From Plakobranchus ocellatus (lineage: Eukaryota; Mollusca; Gastropoda; Plakobranchidae), in the NCBI GenBank assembly GCA_019648995.1, contig BLXT01002938.1, positions 69,162 through 92,801 on the forward strand: a stretch of DNA of 23,640 nt, written 5' to 3'. Shown in pieces: positions 1-9,530 of this stretch (positions within the stretch are counted from its first letter, which is position 1; the number at the start of each line of letters is the position of its first letter). Made by a program: the position numbers and the translations under genes. The notes beneath the pieces are model-generated. The model was given only the letters and a program-made list of their open reading frames with translations. It ran no database searches and was not told the DNA's origin.

Positions 1-31
1 AGAAGAAGAAGAAGAAGAAGAAGAAGAAGAA
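1..31. repeat. (AGA)n microsatellite at window edge
   Basis: The window opens with about ten uninterrupted AGA/GAA trinucleotides. The tract may extend beyond the left edge. No coding role is visible. Confidence 0.95.
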
Positions 32-299
32 TAGTAATCTTAATTTTGAAGGCTTGTACCTTTAAATCATTAAAATATGCAGTGTATGTTTTTCATTTAA
101 ATTATATAATAATGTTAAGAACTGATTTTCCTTTTACTTATGTTAATGCTCCATGAGAAAGGGGAAGCTATTCTCTTCAAAAGTATGAACAAAAATTGGA
201 GAACTTGCGTATGTTAAGAAAATGCTAAAAACTTTATCAAAGAGGCTGCAGAATTAGCATTCAAACAATTTTTTTTTGTTTCTAGATTAGTTTTTGAGT

Positions 300-1060
300 T
301 TCCTGCAAGTGTTTGTCTAAGCTTTAAAGTGATATATAATGGATTGGAGGTATTTGGAGTACTCGTTCTCTAATCTCCTACACGAGAGATAAAACTTTCT
401 CTTGGATATTTAAGAACCACCTTGCAATCTTCAAGTTGCTTTGAAATTTGAAATAAATGCATTTTTTCGATCTAACACATCCAGATATTTTGCTAAAATG
501 CAAGCTTGATATTGTTCGCATAATGTTGATTTCAACTTTCTGAATATGTATCTAGACATGCATCGCCCAATATTCATTTCGATAGTATCAAGCATAGTAT
601 TATCAGCAATTTCTTTTGCTTCCTCAAATTGAGGAACAGATGCAGAGGTTTTGTTATCTATTTGACTAACAATAAGTTCCGTCTACTCAGAGATTTCAGT
701 TGATTTTGTGGACAGTTCTTTCAAAATAAATAAGAACATGTCGCCGTCTTCCTCACAATTGCTGTTTTATGGATGACAAAAGATTGGATCTACCTTTATA
801 CTTGCAGAGTAAGTTTTAAATTCTGTAGGTGATGGGTTTGTTATTTCTCACACTCGCAAAAATAATTTTCAATGCAATCCTGATTCAACCTGTGTGTAAA
901 CAGAAAATCAAAACCATGGAGGGAATTTAAGTCATACCACAGCAAAATAACAGATTGTATAGAAACTTTCCACCCATCTAAACAAGGAAGTTTTTTTTTT
1001 CCCTTTTTGAACAAGGTACTAGCTTTTTTTTAATCTATTCCATGCTCTCGTATAGAAAAC
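300..1060 (-). mobile_element. Decayed P-element/THAP9-like transposase, C-terminal part
   Basis: On the minus strand, reading from about 1060 down to 300, fragments in shifting frames resemble the C-terminal half of P-superfamily (THAP9-type) transposases, which cut and paste DNA in the nucleus. In order, they are: a K-K-L-P-C-L-D-G-W segment (about 970-990); S-I-Q-S-V-I-L-L-W; then F-L-F-T-H-R-L-N-Q-D-C-I-E-N-Y-F (about 860-905), which matches the hallmark T-R-R-L-N-Q-D-x-L-E-N-x-F motif; an acidic linker; a segment M-N-I-G-R-C-M-S-R-Y-I-F-R-K-L ending in spaced cysteines (about 500-545), where the family has a G-Y-x-x-x-K-L...C..C element; and L-K-Y-P-R-E-S-F (about 390-415), like the family's G-G-L-x-Y-P-S motif. 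Stops occur after C-E-C-E-K, after E-I-S-E and after F-K-A-T, and at least two frameshifts separate the blocks. The THAP domain and the N-terminal catalytic region are not visible. It is a dead copy. The family call rests on my recall of motifs, not on a search. Confidence 0.75.
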
Positions 1061-1136
1061 TGATATGACCAGGATACATGTAGTTTCTTAAAGGCTGAGA
1101 CATAATATTGTATGGAGTGGCTTGTTTCACGTTCAG

Positions 1137-1180
1137 ACCACTGAACTATAAAATATATAAACTATTTATAGTTCAGTGGT
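1137..1180. repeat. Perfect 16-bp inverted repeat (hairpin) with A-box-like arm
   Basis: Bases 1137-1152 (ACCACTGAACTATAAA) are exactly complementary to 1165-1180 across a 12-nt AT-rich loop. The right arm reads TAGTTCAGTGG, resembling a tRNA/SINE internal promoter A box (TRGYNNAGYNGG). No B box (GGTTCRANTCC) was found at the expected distance. It could therefore be a chance snapback, a folded tRNA-derived relic or the end of a mobile element. Confidence 0.7.
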
Positions 1181-1560
1181 TTAGACGCATTGAAAGGTGT
1201 CAGGCACGTAAAAATGCTAATGAAAAACCCACACAAGAGGCGAAGCGGCTTGACGGACTGTGTATCGCAAAGGTCGACACGCTCTGTCGATGATTGCCTC
1301 CCTACATTGTTTCTTGAGTCTGGTGTGGTTTCCTCCCATGAACATGCCGGGCTACACCCTGTGTATCATTTTTGGGGATGTTCGTAGCTGGGGAGGAATG
1401 TGTTGCCAGATTGGATTAAGCAGCCCAGATGTCTCGATCAATGGTAGCTCGGGTGTTCAGCATTATGATGTCGGAAACCTGGCCATCCCCACTTGCATTA
1501 ATCACAGGAAAATATGGCCTTGACGATTCGCTGGGATCTGCGGCCGGCACCCGCTTTTGC
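1181..1560. other. GC-richer, CpG-containing block of unknown origin
   Basis: Compared with the AT-rich flanks, this block is visibly richer in G, C and CpG (for example GCGAAGCGGC near 1240 and GCGGCCGGCACC near 1541). Three overlapping short plus-strand ORFs run through it in different frames, which fits decayed or simply GC-rich DNA better than a gene. It starts at the hairpin arm and ends abruptly at AT-rich sequence, so I suspect an inserted element. No protein motif was recognised. Confidence 0.3.
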
Positions 1561-2060
1561 TACATTTAGTTTTTCATATTAACTACAAATTAATTTATCC
1601 TTTTGAAATTGTTGGTAATTTAAGAAAAACTTCGATTGACTTATTCTCTTACTAATTCCTTGAGGTTGAAAAACGGTTGAAAATAAGGCAAGCGGCCTTT
1701 TTTTTTCATTTTGCCGTCAGAAATACATTATTGAATTCAATGCATAAATTTAAAGGAACGTCATAAGATTAGTGATTCTGTGTTTCAATACGGAGCAAAA
1801 AGTCATTTTTAAATGAAACTATGTAGTTGAACTATATCTCGAAAAGAAATTTGTAGACGTAAAGAAATTAATGTTCTTAAAGAGCTCAAAAATTTATGTG
1901 GAGAATGACATTTATAAAATTAGAATAACGAGGAAAAATAAATGAATACTGTGTACTTATCAAATAATAAATCAATTGTTATAAAGAAATACACTAGAGC
2001 AGCATTGTTCACTGAATACGCAAATATAAACGCACACAAATACACTAATAGTATAATAAA
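1561..2060. other. No recognisable feature
   Basis: AT-rich sequence with T and A homopolymers. No coding or repeat structure was seen. Confidence 0.4.
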
Positions 2061-2086
2061 TTTATATACATATATATATACATATG

Positions 2087-2135
<49 letters not shown>
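2061..2135. repeat. (TA)n microsatellite
   Basis: Interrupted TA repeats from 2061, becoming an uninterrupted run from about 2090 to 2135. ORFs across it on both strands (poly Ile/Tyr) are artefacts of the repeat. Confidence 0.95.
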
Positions 2136-2139
<4 letters not shown>

Positions 2140-2472
2140 ATATGCACTATTAGGTTTAACTTCGTTTGCCGCAATAGTGATAATTGTGGCACTCATCCAT
2201 TGAGGCGAACTATATTTGTTCGTCCTAATGCTCGGCTCCTCTGTGCCATTATGGCGTGTTTTTTTTCTCTTCTTTTCACTTCAAACGACAAGTGCAAGCT
2301 CTGAAGTTCTCAATCTGCACAAAATCTAGCCAAATAATTTGTATGGAAAAAATGTTTATGCTCATATGTAATGCACCATTAAGTCAAATACCTGAATTTA
2401 CACCAGTAAGGCAAACACCCTTTTTCTGTTAAAAAAGTATAGAAAACGAGCATATGTCTCGGACTTAACCCG

Positions 2473-2669
2473 AAATTGTGCTTAAATTGATCACTTGATC
2501 GATTCTAAATAATTTTTACATTGTTTATTTAGGTTTTTAGGAAAAGTGCTCCTTAAAATGACTCATAGCTTTTGAAAAAAAAAAAAAAAAAGTCATATAT
2601 GAATTCTGGAAGCTTGCCTGCAAAATCGACCTTCAACGATTTGGCCTTACCCAGCGCGCATTTATCGAC
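2473..2669 (+). repeat. Diverged tandem duplication, copy 1
   Basis: This copy aligns with 2686-2891 along its whole length. Shared blocks include GCTTAAATTGA, AAATAATTTTTACAT, GTGCTCCTTAA versus ACGCTCCTTAA, a poly-A run, a TATATGA-TTC-GGAA block, TTGCCTGCAAAA, CCTTCAAC-ATTTG and CAGCGCGC. The offset drifts from 213 to 222 bp because of small indels. The sequence is noncoding and its origin is unknown. Confidence 0.85.
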
Positions 2670-2685
2670 TCAGACGCCTAGCGTT

Positions 2686-2891
2686 CAATTTTGCTTAAAT
2701 TGACCACATGAACAAATTTAAATAATTTTTACATGTTTTCTTTACGTTGTTAACAGAAAACGCTCCTTAATTTGACATAAAAATGACTTTTCTTTAAAAA
2801 AAAAAAATAAACCGTATATGAGTTTCCGGAACTTTGCCTGCAAAAACCTGGCCTTCAACAATTTGCCAACATTCAGCGCGCCATTCCACTT
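2686..2891 (+). repeat. Diverged tandem duplication, copy 2
   Basis: This is the second copy of the unit at 2473-2669, in direct orientation and almost adjacent. Short ORFs here (2742-3017 minus, 2818-3003 plus) lie on the repeat and are not supported as genes. The copy is followed directly by an AGATCT cluster. Confidence 0.85.
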
Positions 2892-2905
2892 ATGGAGAGG
2901 AGAGC

Positions 2906-3222
2906 ATCTAGATCTAGATCTAGAGTCTATCTTGGTGCAACTGGCTTTACAGAAAGCCCCAGCCACCTTGACGAAGAGGTACGATAATGTTGTACTTAAA
3001 TGAGATTCTAGATCCAATAATGATATACCGTGTCTAGATCTAGATAAGATGGTATAGGTTGTTATTCTTACGAGTTATTGTGGATTTTGTTTAGGCCTGC
3101 CGATGATACTGGCGAAATGAAGTGAGTGTCGGTCGATAAGGTCCGATTTAGAAATGAAACGGAAAAGATCCCAAGAAAGTGTGTATCATTTTTACACTAG
3201 ATCTAATCTAGATCTAGATCTA
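2906..3222. repeat. AGATCT/TCTAGA cluster
   Basis: Tracts of the palindromic hexamer repeat occur at 2906-2924, 3031-3045 and 3197-3222. They are made of overlapping AGATCT and TCTAGA. Similar tracts lie at 3505-3533, 4081-4112, 4849-4861, 6533-6556 and elsewhere. They behave like a low-copy hexanucleotide satellite typical of this genome. Confidence 0.8.
3065..3200 (+). repeat. Interspersed ~475-bp repeat family, isolated copy A (core)
   Basis: The core aligns with 6120-6250 and 6590-6714. Shared words are GTTATTG/GTTACTG/ATTACTG, TTGTTTAGGCCTGCC, GATACTGGCGAAATGAAGTGA, GATAAGGTCCGATTTAGAAATGAAAC and CAAGAAA-TGTGT. Similarity seems to continue weakly to about 3290. There are indels in every reading frame, so this is a noncoding repeat. 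Confidence 0.75.
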
Positions 3223-3539
3223 ATGCTTTTTATTTTTAAATTGGCCTGGGGCGGTATGCAACTGGGCAGGTATGATCAAAACTTAATGAGTTTTTGACGT
3301 ATAAAATCAAGTTCAAAACTTGGTAAGTCGGATTCAAGTGATCAAAACGAACCCATTTTTTGGACATGGTCGAAAATTTCTGACTAAGCATGGCAGTCAA
3401 AAAGCGGTTTAATTAACTCAGTCTCCTAAGTTCTCCTTTGTCGGCGTCAGCACAGCTCTTGCCTTATGTGAGTAAGTCGTGAAGCCGCAAACAGTGTGAT
3501 TTTTCTCTAGGTCTAGAGTGGTCTAGATCTAGTTGGTGA

Positions 3540-4400
3540 TAAAAGAAAAGGGTTCATCTTTAAAAAAAAAAAAAATACAAAAAAAGTTGATGCATATGCA
3601 CCCAGACATTAGGCCTACAAGTTCATTTTTAAAATTTTTCTTTTAGTAGGCCTAAATAACACAATAGTTTTGTAAATAAGTCTTCTCAATTGAAAAGATG
3701 ATTTGCATTGTGTCATCTAAGGTCAACAGGCTAGGCTTCTGCTGATTTCTAGGTCCTTGATTTTGATCCTCTAACAGTAAACAGAGCCGAAGATTATAAC
3801 TAGCAACAAACTTGTTGGTTTTTGCCATTTTTAATTTAAAATGTTAATGTGACAGGTTTTTTTTTTCTGTAGTAGCCTAAATGAAACCATACAAAGACGC
3901 TATTTTCAGAAAACCGCATGATTTGAAGCTCAGCATCAAGAAACGATGGGTATGGGATGTTATCTAGGCCCCAAGTGAAGCCCATGATCCCGTAAGCAGT
4001 AAAAAGGGAAAAAAAATAACAGGCAAACAAATCAAGGGAAAAAACCACGTTAGATCTTTTTTCAACTCTATTTTCTCTAAGATCAAGATCCAGAGTAGAT
4101 CTCTAGATGTAGAGCAATCATCATTTTGACCTAGGCTTACCCAACTGCAAATTTTTTTTATGATAATGTAAATCTCTATATATCTATGGCCCTCTTTCCT
4201 CAACAGTTATACAAATCTATTTATCTACATAATTGACTTTATGTCCCAAAGGTTTTTTCTTTTTTTTTTAATGAAGTAGGCCTAATAAATTGTTTTCTAC
4301 AGGGCCACGACCGACAACACTTAGTCACTATGATAGTAGGCTATGTGTAATTTTCTTCTTTAGAAGAACAAGACTGCTAAAATATTGCACAGGAGTTCGC
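3540..4400. other. No gene; AT-rich with scattered TAGGCCTA words
   Basis: Homopolymer A/T tracts and TAGGCCTA palindromes (near 3611, 3647 and 4277) are present. ORFs on the minus strand (3836-4203) are short, low in complexity and show no motif. Confidence 0.4.
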
Positions 4401-4404
4401 CATT

Positions 4405-4428
4405 CACACACACACACACACACACACC
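4405..4428. repeat. (CA)n microsatellite
   Basis: About twelve uninterrupted CA dinucleotides. Confidence 0.95.
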
Positions 4429-4689
4429 AGTATACAAAACCAATCTTAATCGCGTTTTACTTTTTTCTTGTTTTTTAAATTTTTTTAACCGCCCGCGATT
4501 CAAACTGACATCGCTCAAGCCACCAAAATGCCACGTTGTTATGCTACAATAGGACGCTGTAAGCTAATGCACATGCTCACGGATAGAACATTGAGCACTT
4601 TTTACTTCTGAAAGTCGAGATGAAAAAAAATTTCACTTGAATTTGACTTAGTACGTGAGACTTAACTAAGTTTTGAATTGCCTTAAAAT

Positions 4690-4861
4690 CGGCATAAAGA
4701 GTGACATACCGGCCCTTATCACTTAAAAACACTTCAGTTTGTCAGAGTCAGTATCATCAGTTTCGTAGGGACTATGAGTCCTAAAGATGAACTCAAATCT
4801 GTAGATAGATCTATGGGTTTTAAATTGCACTAAAGTAGTGAGTAAGCCTAGATCTAGATAT
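4690..4861 (+). repeat. ~475-bp repeat family, copy D (3' part)
   Basis: This stretch aligns with 6245-6410 at a constant offset of about 1555. Shared words are CACTTCA-TTT, TATCA, CGTAGGGA, TTTTAA-TTGCA-TAAAG and GAGTA-GTAAGCCT. It runs up to the TTAA where the DNA transposon at 4862-5610 is inserted. Confidence 0.7.
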
Positions 4862-4879
4862 TTAACTCTTCATGCTCAC

Positions 4880-5008
4880 ACCAACGGAGCCATCGTTGAT
4901 TGAATAGGTTATGAATGGTCGGACCAACGGTGCCAGCGTTGCTTCCGCAACACACAGTTGGTCGCACCGACGGTCACAGCGTTGCTTGGTTTTGTAGCAT
5001 ATAATCGC
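4880..5008 (+). repeat. Three 43-bp subterminal tandem units
   Basis: Units start exactly 43 bp apart at 4880, 4923 and 4966. Each begins ACCRACGG(N)4CAKCGTTG and ends with TCGG or TCGC. The start of each unit contains a CAACG...CGTTG dyad that could fold or bind a dimeric protein. The array begins immediately inside the left inverted repeat of the transposon. The minus-strand ORF across it (4862-5083) is an artefact of the repeats. Confidence 0.85.
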
Positions 5009-5288
5009 ATCCAAACCACTTTTATGAAAGCGAAACTTTAATTGTACGAAAAGTTTAATCTTCCTACTTCCTTTTCCTACCATTCTTCCTATACTTTGGT
5101 GTTTTTTTAGTCCAAGTGCGGGCTGAAAGCACTCTAGTCTTTTTTTTCTATGATTGAGAGAACTTCATCGTGTGATGTGAAATCTTGTAGATCCAGTAGA
5201 TTATTATCCTAATTTCAGTGTTTTAGCTACTGATATCAATTTGTTTTTATTCAAACTGATTAGTTTTGCTATGAAATCGTTGCTATCA

Positions 5289-5343
5289 TTAGATCTAGTC
5301 TATATCTAGACATATTTAGATATCTAGATCTAAAATCTAGGTC
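5289..5343. repeat. AGATCT/TCTAGA cluster inside the transposon
   Basis: A run of degenerate TCTAGA/AGATCT words with ATATCTAGA variants. It lies in the middle of the 4862-5610 element. Confidence 0.8.
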
Positions 5344-5610
5344 AAGATGTATAAAATGTGATATAATTTCAATGTTATGTAGCTAAATTCACAAAAATTG
5401 TACAATAAAAAAAATCACACACCTATAAAGCACATTTGTTCTTCTTTCCAATGATACCAATTTCAGCTCTGTATCTTACTTATGTCAAAAGTTATCAAAG
5501 TTTAGGTAACGCATAGCTAAATAAGGATACAGTCTCATTTGAGCCTGTGACCGATGGTGGAAATGTTGTGTGGCCAAAGGGGGAAAAGGGCTGCGAGCAT
5601 AAAGAGTTAA

Positions 5611-5934
5611 AAGGCCGACTTCATTTTATCAAAGGCTTATGATAATAGAGTCCGACCTAATTAGCCCCAAACAGATGAAAGCACACTATGATGTGCTACA
5701 AGCAGAGAGGCAAAGTCAACCTGTTGGCTAAGATTTTCGAATGGCCAATGTGCAAACAGCTCAGCAGAGTTTACTCCCTTCTATTGTGCATGGCCTTCTG
5801 TCACTCCTATGAATAAAAAAGAACAGAAAATTGAAAAAGCAGGAGAATGATTTGTGGATTTGTCTTGACCTGTCATCCCAATGCACTTGAAGTGAAACCA
5901 GAAGTATGCGGGAAAATAGTAATGTCCTTTTTAA
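5611..5934 (+). repeat. ~475-bp repeat family, truncated copy E
   Basis: The segment right of the transposon starts like copy C (GACTTCATTTTATCAAA against GACTCATTTTCAAAA). Near 5853 it resembles the core (GTGGATTTGTCTTG..., then TGAAGTGA). It is about 150 bp shorter than a full unit and strongly diverged. Spacing fits an array D-E-B-C. Confidence 0.4.
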
Positions 5935-6409
5935 AAGCCTCTCTATAGACTCAATTTCTAAAGCTTGGGTCTAATCTAAATCTAGAACTGGATTTAAAAG
6001 TTAGATTCTTAAATGTTAGCCTAGTCTACAGTGCTGTTTCTGACAGATTTTAAATTTAAAGATGATAGAATGTGAAATGAAGATCAATATCTAAATTGAT
6101 ATTACCATCTGTGCCATCTACAAGTTACTGCTGGTCTTGTTTAGGCCTACCAATAAAACTGATGAAGCGAAGTGACCTTCAGTTAAGGTCCGATTTAAAA
6201 ATGAAACAAAAGAGATTTCAAGAAATTGTGTTACTTCACTTTTGCACATCTTGTTTTATTTCAAAATGGAATGCGATTCAGCCGAAACTCACTTCATTTC
6301 ATGAGTATTATCAATGTCGTAGGGAACACAGATCGTTAGGATTACTGAAATGTAATAATATAAAAATTTGTTCTTTTAATTGCATTAAAGGAGTATGTAA
6401 GCCTACATT
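5935..6409 (+). repeat. ~475-bp repeat family, copy B
   Basis: This copy is in tandem with copy C, offset 470-475 bp. Shared words include AAGCCT, GACTCA-TTTC, TCTAA(A)TCTAGA, AAAGTTAGATT, TTAACCATTAGC/TTAAATGTTAGCC, CTGTTTCT, the TCTTGTTTAGGCC core, GATTTAAAAATGAAAC and CGTAGGGA (also in D). The 146-codon ORF at 6096-6536 spans the B/C junction and does not survive alignment of the copies. No gene is called. Confidence 0.8.
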
Positions 6410-6880
6410 AAGCCTTTACATTGACTCATTTTCAAAATCCTGGATCAAATCTAGATCAAGAATTAAAGTTAGATTTTTAACCATTAGCTTACAAATAGTT
6501 CTGTTTCTCATAGATTGTCTAATAAGTGAAATGTAGATCTAGACCGGGATCTAGATGTAAATCGGTAATCCTTAACATCTGCGCTCCCTACATATTACTG
6601 TGGGTCTTGTTTAAGCCCACCAATAATACTGACAAAATGAAGAATTTCAATTGATAAGGTGCAATTTAGAAATAAAACAAGGGATGTCAAGAAACTGTTT
6701 CATTTTTACACTATCATGTTGTATTTCGAAATTGTACCTATCAACTTAAATTCATTTCGTCAGTACTTTGGCGTGGTCCACAAACATAAAATCAGAATAT
6801 GTCCCAAAAACATAAAATTTTCAACTTCAACAAATGTACACTTATAATATATAAACGAAAGAAAATTTAATGCTGATTTC
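6410..6880 (+). repeat. ~475-bp repeat family, copy C
   Basis: Second full tandem unit, aligned with copy B as described there. Its TCTTGTTTAAGCCC core is at 6605. An expanded TAGATCTAGA tract (6533-6556) sits where copy B has only a weak TCTAAATTGAT stretch, so the hexamer appears to expand inside the unit. Confidence 0.8.
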
Positions 6881-7057
6881 AAATTTTTATCTATTTGGAC
6901 ATAGAGAGCTTTTTTTTATAAAGTTACATTCAAAGGAATGTATCTTACTTCTCATCCAAGATAGGATTTTTTACATAAACATTTTCTGTTCCATCATGCT
7001 TTGAGCCTACATATCAAAGAAGCAATAAAATCATTTACGATAACATACCTTCTTAGT

Positions 7058-7076
7058 ATTACGAAAAATTCGTAAT
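7058..7076. repeat. Short perfect hairpin ATTACGAA-AAA-TTCGTAAT
   Basis: Eight-base perfect arms around a 3-nt loop. The hairpin is isolated and no neighbouring gene explains it. It could be chance in AT-rich DNA. Confidence 0.6.
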
Positions 7077-9530
7077 TATTACTAAAAATGCATCTGATTG
7101 AGAAAATACGAAAATGCTTGATTTGTTACTAGTTTTTGTGGCTCAAGCACAGCAAGTCTGTTTTCTATTCATTGAAGGAGCCAGAGTTCCTGGAACGCTT
7201 GAAGAGGGCTTGTACCCTGAGCATCACCTAGAATAGTGATCATTCTACTAAATGTAAAGACGACAATGTGTATCATAGCTGTAAATTTTAATTTACTGAT
7301 CACATATCCAGAGGGAAGTATTAGTGACAACATGAGCTGCTCTTGGGATAAAGAAAACAAGAAATTCAGTAGCATCAGTTATGGTGCATTTTTGCTATTG
7401 CTAATTTTGGGTCTAAATTACGAATTTTTTCCTCATAGTTTACTAAATTGGATGATCCTAACTAGGCAGGTATGCGATAATGTGTTTGTGTAATTGGAGC
7501 ATCTCGCCGCACGTGTGTCAGTTTTCCTGATATGCGCAACGAGGCTTAGTGGGTCGTAATCGTCATACATACAAACTTTTTGTGTGTTGGTGTGTAGGAT
7601 AATGCTGTCAAACTCGTTAAGGCGTACTTGTTCACAATCGCCAAAGTATATTGCTTTATGTATGATTGCTACAGTGTTTTCACACAATAATTATTGAATA
7701 CATCTTAAACGAACTTAAATTAATTATTAATGATGCCAACTAGCGTCAAGGACAGCGTTTTTGTGATCTCCGAAAGTCTAGATCTACACTGCGATTGCGT
7801 ACTCTTAGCGTACACCAGACGACACATAAGACAAATTTAAGGCCAAACATACTTTAAAGCAATGTTTGTGAATATCTGTTACTGTGAAATCAACAATACT
7901 GATAGATTTTACTTGCACACGAAAAAGATTGAAGGAACACCGTTTGCAGTTTACCAAAAGTGAAAAAGTGCGTACATCCTGCAGAAACAACACATCATAG
8001 TTCATACATGCATATAGCTTATAATGCTCCAGCATTTAAAAATCATAATATTATCGCTAAACATCAGTTTGCTCTCGAGATTTCCTATCCGTTATGTGGG
8101 TCATCGGTAAACAGCGGAACACCCTGATCATACTTAACACATAACGAAAAACTTTAACAATGTATTGAAAGAACCAAACTTGACCTATTTCCCAATTTTT
8201 AAGGCGTTGAGACATTCCAAGTGCATGTAGATTAGAATGAGATAAAAAGTGTGTCACTTTTTCAGGTGTTCGCAAGATTTTTTCTTTTATCTAAATAAAC
8301 AAGAAAACAGCATTGTCTTATCTGAGTAGCTTAATTACAATGTCAAGAGCACACATACAAATTAGGAAGTTATTGATTTTTTTAATGAATCAAATAATTG
8401 ATACAGAAATTGGCACCTGCAATTTTAAACCTACTTGTGGAACATGCCTTATTGGTTTTGTAGAAAGCGCAAATGGTGAGGATTACCTCTTCATCTAGGA
8501 ATTGATCTTATTTATGAAGATTGTAGATTGCATCTAAATTGTAATGTAGGTCTAGGCAAAGAATTTTGGTAATCTAGAGGTAGTCTAATTGTAAAGCTAA
8601 ATTTTTAGATGTATTCTAAGAATAATAAACTGATAGTGATGTAACAAAAGCAGTTTTAGCCAACAGTAGAGAACTAAACAACTTTCAAAATTTATTAATC
8701 AATAATTACAAAAAATACAGATATTGGATTTTTTTTTTTCACTATTTAGTTTTTGAAAAAAGATTTGATCACATCAGTTAGCCTAAATCTATACTCTTGG
8801 ATATTGGCTGCTGAGTTTAAATACTGATCAGATCAGGTTTAGCAAGTATGTAGAAATTAAAAGGAAGTAGTAGGAAAAAATGTTTCACTTTCACTCTAGT
8901 CCTACCTAATTGTTAATACTGTGATATGGCCTGTTCATTGGCAGCGTAACTTTCATAAACTTACTTTTCTTGTGTGCACATTCCTGAGTCTTGCCCAATT
9001 TATCCTTATTTTGTCTCTTTGTGTGTGTGTTGGTAATTACATAGATCTAGGCCCAAATCCTTAAAATAAAACAGTTGATCTTGATCTGGGTCAAAATACA
9101 AAATTGTTCAGGGCTGGGATTCGCCTGCAGAACTGTGAATCTCCGTAAAGTCAGGATTTTGAAGCCAGGTTAAAAAAGTCCACTTAGACGCAATTAAAGT
9201 TATCAGTAAAAAGCAAAATTTTATTGCCGAAAAACAAATCGTTAAAAGTACTAGCTGTACCAGAAATCAGAATGAATGTTCATAATGTTGACTTCTGGAA
9301 CCTAGTTTGCCAATGTGTATAAGTAGGCCTAATCTTTTTTTTCATTGACTTTGTTGGAAGAATAGAACAAATGATTTTTTTAACCTAAAATTATTTGCTT
9401 AAAAAAAATGCACAGAGGCATTCTCTGGCAGTCAAACTGACTTCATTTATTCAAAAACATCTTTTTGCGGACTTGCCCACTCGGATCCTTGTATTTCTGC
9501 TGAGTGGACTTAAGCTAATCCTGATCCCGA
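7077..9530. other. No gene recognised
   Basis: Short ORFs occur on both strands (for example 7169-7375 minus, 7236-7493 plus, 8057-8275 minus, 8313-8498 plus) but show no motif, start context or splice frame that sets them apart from noise. There are scattered AGATCT words (7778, 9042) and a short TG tract near 9021. Confidence 0.4.

Larger units (their letters stand above)
4862..5610. mobile_element. Non-autonomous DNA transposon with piggyBac-like ends (TTAA duplication)
   Basis: A TTAA at 4862-4865 and a TTAA at 5607-5610 bracket a 741-bp segment. Its ends are imperfect terminal inverted repeats: the left end reads CTCTTCATGCTCACACC and the right end, on the opposite strand, CTCTTTATGCTCGCAGCC, about 15 of 18 matching. 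TTAA target duplications and ends beginning C-Y-C-T are known for the piggyBac superfamily. Subterminal sequence is also shared in inverted orientation: CGGTCACAG at about 4971 and its complement at 5545-5553. No transposase ORF is present, so it would depend on a partner elsewhere. The flanks align with an uninterrupted paralogous site at 6397-6430, which supports a real insertion. Superfamily assignment is inferred from the ends only. Confidence 0.65.

Noticed and set aside
1920..2304. ORFs of 90 and 120 codons on opposite strands
   Set aside because: Both run through the TA microsatellite (poly Ile/Tyr) and have no motif outside it.
4862..5083. 73-codon minus-strand ORF
   Set aside because: It overlaps the 43-bp subterminal repeats of the transposon. 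The 43-bp period is not a multiple of three, so the units are not translated alike.
5840..5900. A W-I-C-L-D-like string suggesting a gypsy-type reverse transcriptase
   Set aside because: The surrounding frames are broken, no second RT motif is nearby, and the segment aligns better with the core of the noncoding ~475-bp repeat family.
6096..6536. 146-codon plus-strand ORF, the longest in the window
   Set aside because: It lies across the junction of repeat copies B and C. Aligned copies carry indels that break any shared frame, and no protein motif is present.
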